Part shown: in pieces, positions 16,004 to 23,704 of the stretch
Position numbering within the stretch: the stretch's first letter is position 1
How the letters are laid out: every line of letters starts with the position of its first letter
Assembly: GCF_009674535.1 (NCBI RefSeq)
Contig: NZ_WKJK01000034.1
Span: 1 to 36,079 of the forward strand
Length of the DNA stretch: 36,079 bases
DNA from: Duganella guangzhouensis
GTDB lineage: Bacteria; Pseudomonadota; Gammaproteobacteria; Burkholderiales; Burkholderiaceae_D
Direction: 5' to 3'
The notes under the pieces: model-generated
Seen by the model: only the letters and a program-made list of their open reading frames with translations
Database searches by the model: none
Told to the model about the DNA's origin: nothing
Made by a program: the position numbers and the translations under genes

Positions 16004-16999
16004 TCAGGCGTCGGCCGGGTAGCGCAGACCGATCTGGGCGCGGATGGCGTCCAGCGTGCCCATGATGGCCAGCGTTTCGGCGTGCGGCATCACCGGGCTT
16101 TCGATCAGGCCGGCGCGCAGGCAGCGGCCGACTTCCTGCGCTTCGTGGGTGTAGCCGTTGCCGCTCTTTGGCAGCGCGATGGTGCGTTCGCTGCGCTCGG
16201 TGCCGCTGACCAGCGTGACCGAGATGCTGTCGGTGTTGTGGAAGCGGTCTTGCAGGCGCACGAAGCCCTTCTCGCCGGAGATGGTCAGCTCGGTCGGAGT
16301 GCGCGAGCGCAGGCTGCAGCCGCACGACGAGATACCGCCGCCGGCATGCTTGAGCGTGAAGGCGGTCTGCATGTCGACGCCGGTGGCGGTCATTTCCGCC
16401 TGTGCGGTGACGCCGGTGACGTCGCCCAGGAAGAACGATGCCATCGACAATGGATAAATGCCCAGGTCGAGCAGCGCGCCGCCGCCCAGCTCGGGCGCGA
16501 ACAAGCGGTGCTCCGGTCCGGCGTCCGAGGTGAAGCCGAAATCGGCGCTGACGTGGGCCGGCTTGCCGATCTCGCCGCTATCGACGATGCGCTTGGCTTC
16601 GGCCACGGCCGGCATGAAGCGGGTCCACATCGCCTCCATGACGAACAGGTTTTTGGCGCGCGCCAGATTGATGATGTCCTCGGCCTGACGGCGGTTCATG
16701 GTGAAGGATTTTTCCACCAGCACCGCCTTGCCGCCGTTCAGGCACATCAGCGCGTTCTCGTGGTGCATCGGGTGCGGCGTGCCGATGTAGATCACATCGA
16801 CCTCGGGATCGTCGGCCAGCGCCTGATAGCTGCCGTGGAAGCGCTCGGCGCCGTACTCCTGGCCAAACGTGGTAGCGCTATCTACGGAGCGCGAAGCAAC
16901 GGCGGCCAGTGTGGCGTCGGGCGTGTCCCGCAGGGCGGTGGCGAACGCCTTGGCGATCTTGCCCGTGCCCAGAATACCCCAGCGAATTACCTGCGTCAT
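16004..16999 (-). CDS. Gfo/Idh/MocA family NAD(P)-dependent oxidoreductase
   Basis: The protein has 331 residues. The N-terminal Rossmann fold opens IRWGILGTGKIAKAFATALR with the GxGxxA dinucleotide motif. YIGTPHPMHHENALMCLNGGKAVLVEKSFTMN follows, where EKS stands for the usual EKP motif. The C-terminal half has the alpha/beta domain of the family, including GGGALLDLGIYPLSMASFF with the catalytic-region Asp and Tyr. Members oxidise or reduce sugars, cyclitols or trans-dihydrodiols; the substrate is not clear. It is monocistronic between the DUF3025 gene and the MFS gene, all on the minus strand. Confidence 0.9.
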   Translation of the reverse strand: MTQVIRWGILGTGKIAKAFATALRDTPDATLAAVASRSVDSATTFGQEYGAERFHGSYQALADDPEVDVIYIGTPHPMHHENALMCLNGGKAVLVEKSFTMNRRQAEDIINLARAKNLFVMEAMWTRFMPAVAEAKRIVDSGEIGKPAHVSADFGFTSDAGPEHRLFAPELGGGALLDLGIYPLSMASFFLGDVTGVTAQAEMTATGVDMQTAFTLKHAGGGISSCGCSLRSRTPTELTISGEKGFVRLQDRFHNTDSISVTLVSGTERSERTIALPKSGNGYTHEAQEVGRCLRAGLIESPVMPHAETLAIMGTLDAIRAQIGLRYPADA

Positions 17000-17044
17000 G
17001 GCGTGAACTTTCTGCCGCGTCGGCGGCGGTAAATGTCGAAATGG

Positions 17045-17842
17045 CTATTTTACCGCGCTGACGCGCTTGGGGCGGAACACGCTAGCGTCGGCGTAGAAGG
17101 CGTCATCCTGCTGCGGCCACCAGCCCGGCACGCCCAGCGCCTGCATCGGCGTGAAGCCGGAAGTGTCCAGGCCGTGCGTGGCCAGTTGCGCCGCCACGGT
17201 GGCGTCGATCCAGGCGCGGCGGGCGGCGTGGTCGAGCGTGAAGAAGGCATCGTCAGCCAGCACGATGCGGGTGTGGGCGGTGATGGCCTTGCGCGGCGCC
17301 ACCAGCTTTTCCATCAGCGCGTGGCCGAACAGCCAGACCTGGGCGTCGGTACCCCATTGCGCGCGGCGCTCGACAAAAGCCTGGTGCCAGAGGTGTTCGC
17401 GCAGCGCCGCCACCAGCGCCTGGCCGTCGGCGTTATCGCGCACCACCAGCAGCGCGGCGTTTTCGTCAAAGATAGTGGCGCCATCGCGCGCCGGGCCACG
17501 CGATTTGCCAACGCCATCCAGCGCGATCTGCGCCGCCTGCAGCGCGTTCAACTGCACCTTGATCAGCGGGAAGCTCAGCCACACCAGACCGTTGAAGAAG
17601 TCGTGCAGATTGTCGCGCGTGGGCACGCAGCCGGTGGCGCCGATGTGCTGCTCGTAGGCGGTGCCGTCCGGCAGCGCTTCCTGCGGCACAAAGGAGAGCG
17701 GCAGGCCGAGATGATTGCGCAGGCCAAGCGCGGCGGCCTGCTGGCTGAACTGGTCGCGGAAGTGCGGCGTGGGCGTCAGCCGAGCGGCAGCGTCGCGCAC
17801 CGCGTCATACCACGGACGCGACCAGTCTATGCTTTCCTGCAC
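17045..17842 (-). CDS. DUF3025 domain protein
   Basis: The protein has 265 residues, has no signal peptide, and is soluble. The stretch PTRDNLHDFFNGLVWLSFPLIK (near residues 93-114) is the core signature of DUF3025, a proteobacterial family of unknown function. Conserved His, Asp and Asn residues within it suggest an enzyme-like site, but no activity is established. It starts with GTG immediately after the pyrC stop (TAA then GTG), so it is very likely co-translated with dihydroorotase. That is the main clue to when it is made. Confidence 0.85.
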   Translation of the reverse strand: MQESIDWSRPWYDAVRDAAARLTPTPHFRDQFSQQAAALGLRNHLGLPLSFVPQEALPDGTAYEQHIGATGCVPTRDNLHDFFNGLVWLSFPLIKVQLNALQAAQIALDGVGKSRGPARDGATIFDENAALLVVRDNADGQALVAALREHLWHQAFVERRAQWGTDAQVWLFGHALMEKLVAPRKAITAHTRIVLADDAFFTLDHAARRAWIDATVAAQLATHGLDTSGFTPMQALGVPGWWPQQDDAFYADASVFRPKRVSAVK

Positions 17843-18895
17843 TTACACCATCTTCCAGTTGATGGTTTCGCCGGCATTGAGCGGCACCACGGTCTGATCG
17901 GCCAGCGGCAGGGTTTCCGGCAGCGTCCACTGCTCGCGCTTCAGCGTGATCTTGTCCTGGTTGACCGGCAGGCCGTAGAAGGCCGGGCCGTTCAGCGAAG
18001 CGAAGGCTTCCAGCTTGTCCAGCGCGCCGGCGCGTTCGAACGCTTCGGCATACAGCTCCATCGCGTGCAGCGCGGTGTAGCAGCCGGCGCAGCCGCAGGC
18101 CGCTTCCTTGGCGCCCTTGGCGTGCGGCGCCGAATCGGTGCCGAGGAAGAAGCGCTCGTCGCCGCTAGTGGCCGCGGTCACCAGCGCCAGCCGGTGTTCT
18201 TCGCGCTTCAGCACTGGCAGGCAGTAGTAGTGCGGACGGATGCCGCCCTTGAAGATGTCGTTGCGGTTGTACAGCAGGTGATGCGCGGTGATGGTGGCGG
18301 CGATCGGACCTTCGGCTTCGGCCACGTACTGGGCCGCGTGCTTGGTGGTGATGTGCTCGAACACGATGTTCAGCGCCGGGAAATCGCGGCGCAGCGGACG
18401 CATCACGCGCTCGATGAACACCGCTTCGCGGTCGAACAGATCGATGTCGTTGTCGGTCACCTCGCCGTGCACCAGGAACGGCATGCCGACTTCCTGCATC
18501 TTTTCCAGCACCTTGTAGCAGTTGGCCAGATCGGTCACGCCGGCGTCGGAATTGGTGGTGGCGCCGGCCGGGTACAGCTTGACCGCGTGCACCACGCCGC
18601 TTTCCTGCGCGCGCAGGATTTCGTCCGGATGGGTATTGTTGGTCAGGTACAGCGTCATCAGCGGCTCGAACGACATGCCTTCCGGCAGCGCGGCCAGGAT
18701 GCGCTCGCGGTAGGCGATGGCGGCAGCGGCGGTGGTGACCGGCGGTTTCAAATTCGGCATCACGATCGCGCGCGCAAACTGGCGCGCGCTGTGCGGCAGC
18801 ACGCTGGCCAGCGTGGCGCCGTCGCGCAGGTGCAAATGCCAGTCGTCTGGACGGGTAATGGTGAGGGTATCGGGCGTGGTGGCGAGATCGGACAT
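17843..18895 (-). CDS. pyrC: Dihydroorotase
   Basis: PyrC closes carbamoyl-aspartate to dihydroorotate in pyrimidine synthesis. The protein has 350 residues, the size of the E. coli-type enzyme. The metal ligands are visible: the pair of His in DDWHLHLRDG, the lysine to be carboxylated in AVKLYPAGATTNSDAGV, His in FLVHGEVTD and FEHITTKHA, and the catalytic Asp in GTDSAPH. It leads a two-gene unit with the DUF3025 gene. The upstream gap (118 bases) is shared with the divergent toxin-antitoxin operon. Confidence 0.97.
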   Translation of the reverse strand: MSDLATTPDTLTITRPDDWHLHLRDGATLASVLPHSARQFARAIVMPNLKPPVTTAAAAIAYRERILAALPEGMSFEPLMTLYLTNNTHPDEILRAQESGVVHAVKLYPAGATTNSDAGVTDLANCYKVLEKMQEVGMPFLVHGEVTDNDIDLFDREAVFIERVMRPLRRDFPALNIVFEHITTKHAAQYVAEAEGPIAATITAHHLLYNRNDIFKGGIRPHYYCLPVLKREEHRLALVTAATSGDERFFLGTDSAPHAKGAKEAACGCAGCYTALHAMELYAEAFERAGALDKLEAFASLNGPAFYGLPVNQDKITLKREQWTLPETLPLADQTVVPLNAGETINWKMV

Positions 18896-18958
18896 GGCGG
18901 CGGGCTTTCAGGCTATCAATTGCGAATAGCCGACATTTTACCTTGTTGTGCCGCCGGC

Positions 18959-18987
18959 TTGACACCGCGTACGCAAAGGCGTACGGT
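18959..18987 (+). promoter_or_regulatory. Promoter and operator of the YefM-YoeB operon
   Basis: A consensus -35 TTGACA (18959-18964) and a -10 TACGGT (18982-18987) are 17 bases apart. Inside lies a perfect seven-base inverted repeat, CGTACGC and GCGTACG with AAAG between (18968-18985), covering the spacer and part of the -10. YefM-YoeB complexes in E. coli bind palindromes with a GTAC core, so autorepression through this site is a reasonable inference. AGGAG (19004-19008) then precedes the antitoxin ATG. Confidence 0.75.
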
Positions 18988-19013
18988 CGGATGCTCAATC
19001 CACAGGAGCCGTC

Positions 19014-19256
19014 ATGGATACCATCTCCGCCAGCCAGGCGCGCGCCCGGCTTTATAACCTCATTGATGAAACGGCCGCCAGCCATACCCCCGTCACCATC
19101 ACCGGCAAGCGCAACAATGCTGTGCTGGTATCGGCCGACGACTGGGCCGCCATCCAGGAAACGCTACATCTCTTGTCGGTGCCCGGCATGCGCGAATCGA
19201 TCCTGGCCGCCCGCGCCGAACCACTGGCCGACAGCGCGAAGGAATTGGGCTGGTGA
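19014..19256 (+). CDS. yefM: Type II antitoxin, Phd/YefM family
   Basis: An 80-residue antitoxin. The N-terminal MDTISASQARARLYNLIDET is the DNA-binding Phd/YefM fold, followed by VTITGKRNNAVLVSADDWAA, the family signature. The C-terminal half (about residues 50-80) would wrap the toxin. It neutralises YoeB and represses the operon. The ATG has AGGAG upstream and the stop overlaps the toxin start by four bases. Confidence 0.93.
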   Translation: MDTISASQARARLYNLIDETAASHTPVTITGKRNNAVLVSADDWAAIQETLHLLSVPGMRESILAARAEPLADSAKELGW

Positions 19257-19516
19257 GCTGGCAACTGGTGTACTCGCGCCAGGCCCAGAAAGACGCCAAA
19301 AAACTGGCCGCCGCCAACTTGAAAAAACAGGCGCAGGCATTGCTGGATATTCTGGCGGCCGATCCCTACGCCCATCCGCCGCCATTTGAAAAACTGGTCG
19401 GCGATCTGGCCGGCACCTATTCCCGCAGAATCAATATCCAGCACCGGCTGGTCTACGAAGTTTTTCCAGAACAGCGCATCGTCCGCGTCCTGCGCATGTG
19501 GACACACTACGACTAG
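19253..19516 (+). CDS. yoeB: Type II toxin, Txe/YoeB family mRNA interferase
   Basis: An 87-residue protein starting with GTG inside the antitoxin stop (GTGA overlap), the usual coupling that keeps antitoxin in excess. YoeB cleaves mRNA in the ribosomal A site. The residues needed in E. coli YoeB line up: Glu46 (PPPFEKLVGDL), Arg65 (INIQHRLVYEV) and the terminal His-Tyr in RMWTHYD. The fold and length match the family, so it should be active. It converges on the amidohydrolase gene eight bases later. Confidence 0.94.
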   Translation: MSWQLVYSRQAQKDAKKLAAANLKKQAQALLDILAADPYAHPPPFEKLVGDLAGTYSRRINIQHRLVYEVFPEQRIVRVLRMWTHYD

Positions 19517-19524
19517 CCTGCCGC

Positions 19525-20973
19525 TTATTCCGCCACAGTCTGCGCCGCCCAGGCTTTGGTCTCGGCCAGAATGCGGTCCAGGTGGGCGCGGTCGTAGACC
19601 GTGCCGCGGCTGATCACGGTGCGGATCTTGCGCGTGGCGTCGATGTTCTGTAGCGGATTGGCGTCCAGCACCAGCACATCGGCCGCCTTGCCGGCTTCCA
19701 GCGCACCGTAGCGTTCCAGCTTGCCGAGGAAGCGCGGGCCGTTGATGACCGCCGTGCGCAACGCCTGCGCCGGCGTCAGCCCGTAATGCACATACAGGCC
19801 AATCTCATCGTGCAGCGCCTGGCCCGGATAATCGTAGGAATTCAAAAAACCGGCGTCGGTGCCGGCGATGATGCTGACGCCCTCCTGCTGCAACAACGGC
19901 AGCAGCGCCGCCGATTGCTCGAACACCGCCTTGCGCTGCGCGATCGCCGCCGCGTCGTCCTGCGCCGCGCGCTGCACCCGCCAGTCGTAGGTGGCGCGCA
20001 AGCCCTTGCCGATGTACTGCAAGGCCTCGTCGTGCGCATGGTCGTCGCGGTCCAGATAGGCGATCACGCGCGACACCGACAGCGTCGGCACCACCGCCGT
20101 GCCCTTGGCCGCCATATAGCGGAACGACGCGCGCGCGGTTGCTTCGTCATAGCTGGCCAGGCTTTGCTTCATCGCCTCCTTGCCGCTCAGCGTGCCGGCC
20201 GCCACCTGCGCGGTCAGCTCGGCCTCGCGCGGGGTGGCTGCGCGCAGCAGATAGGATTGATGCTCGACCGTGCCCAGTCCGGCGTCAAACATGGTCGCCA
20301 GCGTCAGCTGCACCGGAATATGGCCGGAGGTGCGCAGCCCGCGCTGCTGCGACTGGCGCAGCGCTTCCAGATAGATCTCCGGCTTCAGCGTGTTTTCGGT
20401 GATCTTGACGAAATCCACGCCCTGCCCCTGCAACTTGTCCAGCGCCCGGCTGACCTCTTCCGGCGTGCCGACCTCGATGGTGCCCTTCCACAGCGGCTTG
20501 TAGCCCTCCAGCTTGGCGCCGGAGGTGAAGATGGTCGGCCCCTGCAGCTGGCCGGCGTTGATTTGCGCGCGCCAGTCCAGCACCGTGTCCGGCAGGTCGC
20601 CCGAGCAATCGCGCACGCTGGTGATGCCGTAGGCCAGATACAGCGCCAGCAAATGCTTGTTCTCGTCGATCAGCGCCGGGCCGCCGCCAAAGTGGACGTG
20701 GGTATCCCACAAGCCGGGCATCAGATACTTGCCCGGCAAGCGCAGCGTGCGGCGCGGCGCGTAGCGGCCGAGCTCGCGCTGGTCGACCACCGCCAGAATG
20801 CTGTCGCCCTTCAGCAGCACCACCTTGCCGCTGACCGACCGGCCGCCGGCGACATCGATCAGCGTCGCCTGCGTCAGCGCCAGATCGGCGGCGATCTTGT
20901 CCGCTGCGTGGGCCGCGCCCAGCAGTCCCAGCGCCAGCATGGCGGCGCTCAGTTTCTTAAGGGAAATTTTCAT
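19525..20973 (-). CDS. Secreted amidohydrolase family protein (imidazolonepropionase/prolidase-like)
   Basis: The protein has 482 residues with a signal peptide (MKISLKKLSAAMLALGLLGA, cleaved near AHA-A, residue 24). The metal site of the amidohydrolase superfamily is present: HVH at 92-94 in GLWDTHVHFGG, a Lys in VDFVKITENTLKP, His in TSGHIPVQ and VEHQSY, and Asp in IIAGTDAGFLN. The C-terminal LEAGKAADVLVLDANPLQNI completes the composite beta domain. Related periplasmic enzymes hydrolyse cyclic amides or dipeptides; the substrate here is not known. Its ATG overlaps the stop of the upstream ABC ATPase gene by one base (TGATG), so the two are made together. Confidence 0.88.
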   Translation of the reverse strand: MKISLKKLSAAMLALGLLGAAHAADKIAADLALTQATLIDVAGGRSVSGKVVLLKGDSILAVVDQRELGRYAPRRTLRLPGKYLMPGLWDTHVHFGGGPALIDENKHLLALYLAYGITSVRDCSGDLPDTVLDWRAQINAGQLQGPTIFTSGAKLEGYKPLWKGTIEVGTPEEVSRALDKLQGQGVDFVKITENTLKPEIYLEALRQSQQRGLRTSGHIPVQLTLATMFDAGLGTVEHQSYLLRAATPREAELTAQVAAGTLSGKEAMKQSLASYDEATARASFRYMAAKGTAVVPTLSVSRVIAYLDRDDHAHDEALQYIGKGLRATYDWRVQRAAQDDAAAIAQRKAVFEQSAALLPLLQQEGVSIIAGTDAGFLNSYDYPGQALHDEIGLYVHYGLTPAQALRTAVINGPRFLGKLERYGALEAGKAADVLVLDANPLQNIDATRKIRTVISRGTVYDRAHLDRILAETKAWAAQTVAE

Positions 20974-21698
20974 CAGCGAATTATACGACCAAGAAACTCA
21001 CGCGCGCGCTCCGTTTGCGGCGCGGCAAAGAACGCCTCGGTGGCGCTATCTTCCAGAATGCGGCCCTGGTCCATGAACAGCACGCGGTCGGCCACCTGGC
21101 GCGCAAAACCCATCTCGTGGCTGACCACCAGCATGGTCATGCCGTCCCGCGCCAGCTCGGCCATCACCGCCAGCACCTCGTGCACCGCCTCCGGGTCCAG
21201 CGCCGAGGTGGGCTCGTCAAACAGCATCACCAGCGGGTCCATCGCCAACGCGCGCGCGATCGCCACCCGCTGCTGCTGGCCGCCAGACAGCTGGGCCGGC
21301 AACTTGTCCTGCTGCCCCAGCAGGCCGACCCGCGCCAGATAATGCAGGCCGCGCGCGACCGCCTCGTCGCGGCCGCGCCCCAGCACCTTGATCTGGCCCA
21401 GCGTCAGATTGTCGCGCACCGACAGATGCGGAAACAGCTCGAAATGCTGGAACACCATGCCGATGCGCGCACGCAGCGCCGCCAAATCGGTGCCGGCCGC
21501 GCCGACCACCGTGCCGGCCACCGTCACCGTGCCCTGCTGCACCGGCTCCAGCCCGTTGACGGTCTTCACCAGCGTCGACTTGCCGGAACCGGACGGCCCG
21601 CACAACAGCACCACCTCGCCCTGGGCGACGGCCGCGCTGCAATCGCTCAGCACCTGGAAATGGCCATACCACTTGCTGATATTTTTGATTTCGATCAT
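20973..21698 (-). CDS. Polar amino acid-type ABC transporter ATP-binding protein, orphan
   Basis: The 241-residue ATPase is of the GlnQ/HisP type: Walker A GPSGSGKST (near 35-43), Q-loop GMVFQHFELFPHLSV, signature LSGGQQQRVAIARAL and Walker B VMLFDEPTSALDPE, with the switch His in LVVSHEMGFA. The frame is open for another 66 codons upstream, but the ATG at 21698 gives the family start MIEIKNISKWYG. No permease or binding-protein gene is adjacent, which is unusual. It must serve components encoded elsewhere. It is followed with one-base overlap by the secreted amidohydrolase. Confidence 0.88.
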   Translation of the reverse strand: MIEIKNISKWYGHFQVLSDCSAAVAQGEVVLLCGPSGSGKSTLVKTVNGLEPVQQGTVTVAGTVVGAAGTDLAALRARIGMVFQHFELFPHLSVRDNLTLGQIKVLGRGRDEAVARGLHYLARVGLLGQQDKLPAQLSGGQQQRVAIARALAMDPLVMLFDEPTSALDPEAVHEVLAVMAELARDGMTMLVVSHEMGFARQVADRVLFMDQGRILEDSATEAFFAAPQTERAREFLGRIIR

Positions 21699-21901
21699 AG
21701 GAAAATAGATTATTCGGTGCGGCGCCATGCCGCGCCGGTGCGCGCTTGACAGCGTCCCTGCCCGCAAGGATACTGCGGAACTTGCCAATAGATTCAGCAG
21801 CCGGCCCACCCCGAAACCGGCAGTCTGACACCAGCACGCAGCGGCGGCCACCCCGTCCGCGCCGAGGTCCAGCGAGACACTACCACAGGAAACCACACGA
21901 T

Positions 21902-23140
21902 ATGAATAAACAAAGCCGCTTGACCACCTACATCCTGATTGGATTGGCGCTAGGCATTCTCACCGGCTACATCGCCCACGTCCAGCTCGACAAACCGGAG
22001 AGCTTCGCCGACACGATGTCGCTGGTCACCATGGTGTTCCTGCGCCTGATCAAAATGATCATCGCGCCGCTGGTGTTTTCCACGCTGGTGTGCGGCATCG
22101 CCAAGATGGGCGACGCCTCGGCGGTCGGCCGGGTCGGCGTCAAGACGCTGGGCTGGTTCATCATCGCCTCAATAATGTCGCTGAGCCTGGGCCTGGTGCT
22201 GGTCAACATCTTCCGTCCCGGCGACGCCCTGCTCGGCCACATCGCGGCCACCGCCGCCAAAACCGACCTGGCCACCTCCAGCTTCACCGTCAAAGACTTC
22301 CTGATCCACCTGGTGCCGGCCTCAGTGGCCGAAGCCATGGCCAAGAACGAAATCCTGCAAATCGTCTTCTTCTCGCTGTTCTTCGGCCTGGCGGCGGCGG
22401 CCAGCGGCAGCAAGGCCAACGCCTTGGTCGAGGCGCTGGACGGCCTGGCCCACATCATGCTGAAGGTCACCGGCTACGTGATGAAATTCGCCCCGCTGGC
22501 GGTGTTTGCCGCGGTGGCCGGCACGGTCGCCAAGAGCGGCCCCGGCGTGCTGTCGGTGTACGGCGTGTTCATGTCCGAGTTCTACTTCGGCCTGGCGGTG
22601 CTGTGGCTGCTGCTGATCATCATCGGCTCGCTGTTCCTCAAAGGACGCATCTTCACGCTGCTGAAGGAAATGCGCAGCCCCACCCTGCTGGCGTTCTCGA
22701 CCGCGTCGAGCGAAGCGGCCTATCCGAAAACGCTGGAAGGCCTGGAGCGCTTTGGCGTGCGCAACCGCATCGCCTCGTTCGTGCTGCCGATCGGCTACTC
22801 GTTCAATCTGGACGGCTCGATGATGTACTGCACCTTCGCCACCATCTTCATCGCGCAGGCGTACGGGATTGAAATGTCGCTGGGTCAGCAACTGACCATG
22901 ATGGCGTTCCTGATGCTGACCTCGAAAGGCATCGCCGGCGTGCCGCGCGCCTCGCTGGTGGTGATCGCCGCCACGCTGGGCCAGTTCAACATTCCGGAAG
23001 CCGGCATGCTGCTGCTGCTGGGCATCGACCACTTCCTCGACATGGGCCGCTCCGCCACCAACGTCATCGGCAACAGCATCGCCGCCGCCGTGGTCGCCAA
23101 GTGGGAAGGCGAGATGGACCCGCCGAAAGAAGCCGCGTAA
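21902..23140 (+). CDS. Dicarboxylate/amino acid:cation symporter (DAACS family)
   Basis: The 412-residue membrane protein belongs to the GltP/DctA fold. The HP1 hairpin region is seen in LLAFSTASSEAAYPKTLEGLE, with the Ser-rich motif. The unwound helix 7 appears as GYSFNLDGSMMYCTFATIFIAQ, where the usual NxDG(T) motif has Ser and Met after it. HP2 has GIAGVPRASLVVIAATL. The later DHFLDMGRSATNVIGNSIAA contains the substrate-binding Asp, Arg and Asn. Which substrate (succinate, glutamate or aspartate) is used is not settled. The ATG at 21902 begins MNKQSRLTTY; the open frame upstream is not used. A terminator follows 20 bases after the stop. Confidence 0.9.
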   Translation: MNKQSRLTTYILIGLALGILTGYIAHVQLDKPESFADTMSLVTMVFLRLIKMIIAPLVFSTLVCGIAKMGDASAVGRVGVKTLGWFIIASIMSLSLGLVLVNIFRPGDALLGHIAATAAKTDLATSSFTVKDFLIHLVPASVAEAMAKNEILQIVFFSLFFGLAAAASGSKANALVEALDGLAHIMLKVTGYVMKFAPLAVFAAVAGTVAKSGPGVLSVYGVFMSEFYFGLAVLWLLLIIIGSLFLKGRIFTLLKEMRSPTLLAFSTASSEAAYPKTLEGLERFGVRNRIASFVLPIGYSFNLDGSMMYCTFATIFIAQAYGIEMSLGQQLTMMAFLMLTSKGIAGVPRASLVVIAATLGQFNIPEAGMLLLLGIDHFLDMGRSATNVIGNSIAAAVVAKWEGEMDPPKEAA

Positions 23141-23160
23141 GCGCACACCGCGTCGTCACA

Positions 23161-23188
23161 ACAGGCCGCCTCCGGGCGGCCTGTTTCA
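23161..23188 (+). terminator. Rho-independent terminator after the symporter gene
   Basis: A perfect ten-base stem, ACAGGCCGCC with GGCGGCCTGT, closes a TCCG tetraloop and is followed by TTTCATT. The palindrome may also serve the convergent small-gene transcript, whose stop codon lies at 23189-23191. Confidence 0.85.
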
Positions 23189-23389
23189 TTACAGCCAGGT
23201 GCGCTTGCCCTCCGGCTTGGCGCCCAACTGCCGCAGCCGACGCCGCAAGCGGAAATTGTCAATCACCGTGGCGATCATCGTCAGCAGCACAATGATGTTC
23301 AGCGCATCGCTGCCGAATAAACGGAAAAACAGCGCCGCGCCGCCAGCGCACAGCAAACCGGTCGCCAATAACAGCAAGCCATCTTTCAT
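23189..23389 (-). CDS. Small two-span membrane protein, unknown function
   Basis: A 66-residue protein starting MKDGLLLLATGLLCAGGAAL. There are two hydrophobic segments (about residues 4-23 and 29-45) and a basic C-terminal tail (NFRLRRRLRQLGAKPEGKR), giving a short hairpin in the membrane with the charged end inside. The family is not one I can name. The ATG overlaps the stop of the 58-residue gene by four bases, and the ribosome site GGAGGAG lies inside the end of that gene. It converges on the symporter terminator. Confidence 0.6.
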   Translation of the reverse strand: MKDGLLLLATGLLCAGGAALFFRLFGSDALNIIVLLTMIATVIDNFRLRRRLRQLGAKPEGKRTWL

Positions 23390-23562
23390 TTGCTCCTCCG
23401 CCGATAGATTTCAGGATGGCGCACCAACAAACCCGGCAACCAGGGGCGATGCAGATGATTCATCTGCGCGCGCAATAGCACGTCAGACAGCGACGTCCCA
23501 CCGGCAAGGCTACGCCCCGTGGCGATGGCAATGCTGCCATCATCGAAGCGTAGTCCGGGCAT
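23386..23562 (-). CDS. 58-residue hypothetical protein, first of a two-gene unit
   Basis: A short gene from the ATG at 23562 to TGA at 23386, overlapping the 66-residue membrane-protein gene as ATGA. The product starts MPGLRFDDGSIAIATGRSLA and ends HPEIYRRRSK. It is soluble and mildly basic, with no motif I can recognise. AAGGCGC about ten bases upstream is a weak ribosome site. Support comes from the coupling overlap and ordinary amino-acid make-up, not from homology, so it may be a chance frame. Confidence 0.42.
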   Translation of the reverse strand: MPGLRFDDGSIAIATGRSLAGGTSLSDVLLRAQMNHLHRPWLPGLLVRHPEIYRRRSK

Positions 23563-23704
23563 TCATGATGCGCCTTGCGGCGGCGCAGGGCAAGCAAGCG
23601 CTACCGTTGTGCGGAATCGTTAGGCGGCTTGGCGATTTTCGTAATTGCGACGGCGCGGCGAGTGATGCACCATCTCGGCATAATTCAAGACCGAGGGAGA
23701 CGAT

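Noticed and set aside
17033..19057. A 674-codon open frame antisense to the DUF3025 gene and pyrC
   Set aside because: It spans two clear genes on the other strand and has the same shadow composition.
21699..21896. An N-terminal extension of the ABC ATPase to an upstream start
   Set aside because: Family members begin at MIEIKNISKWYG, and the extension would cover the divergent promoter region.
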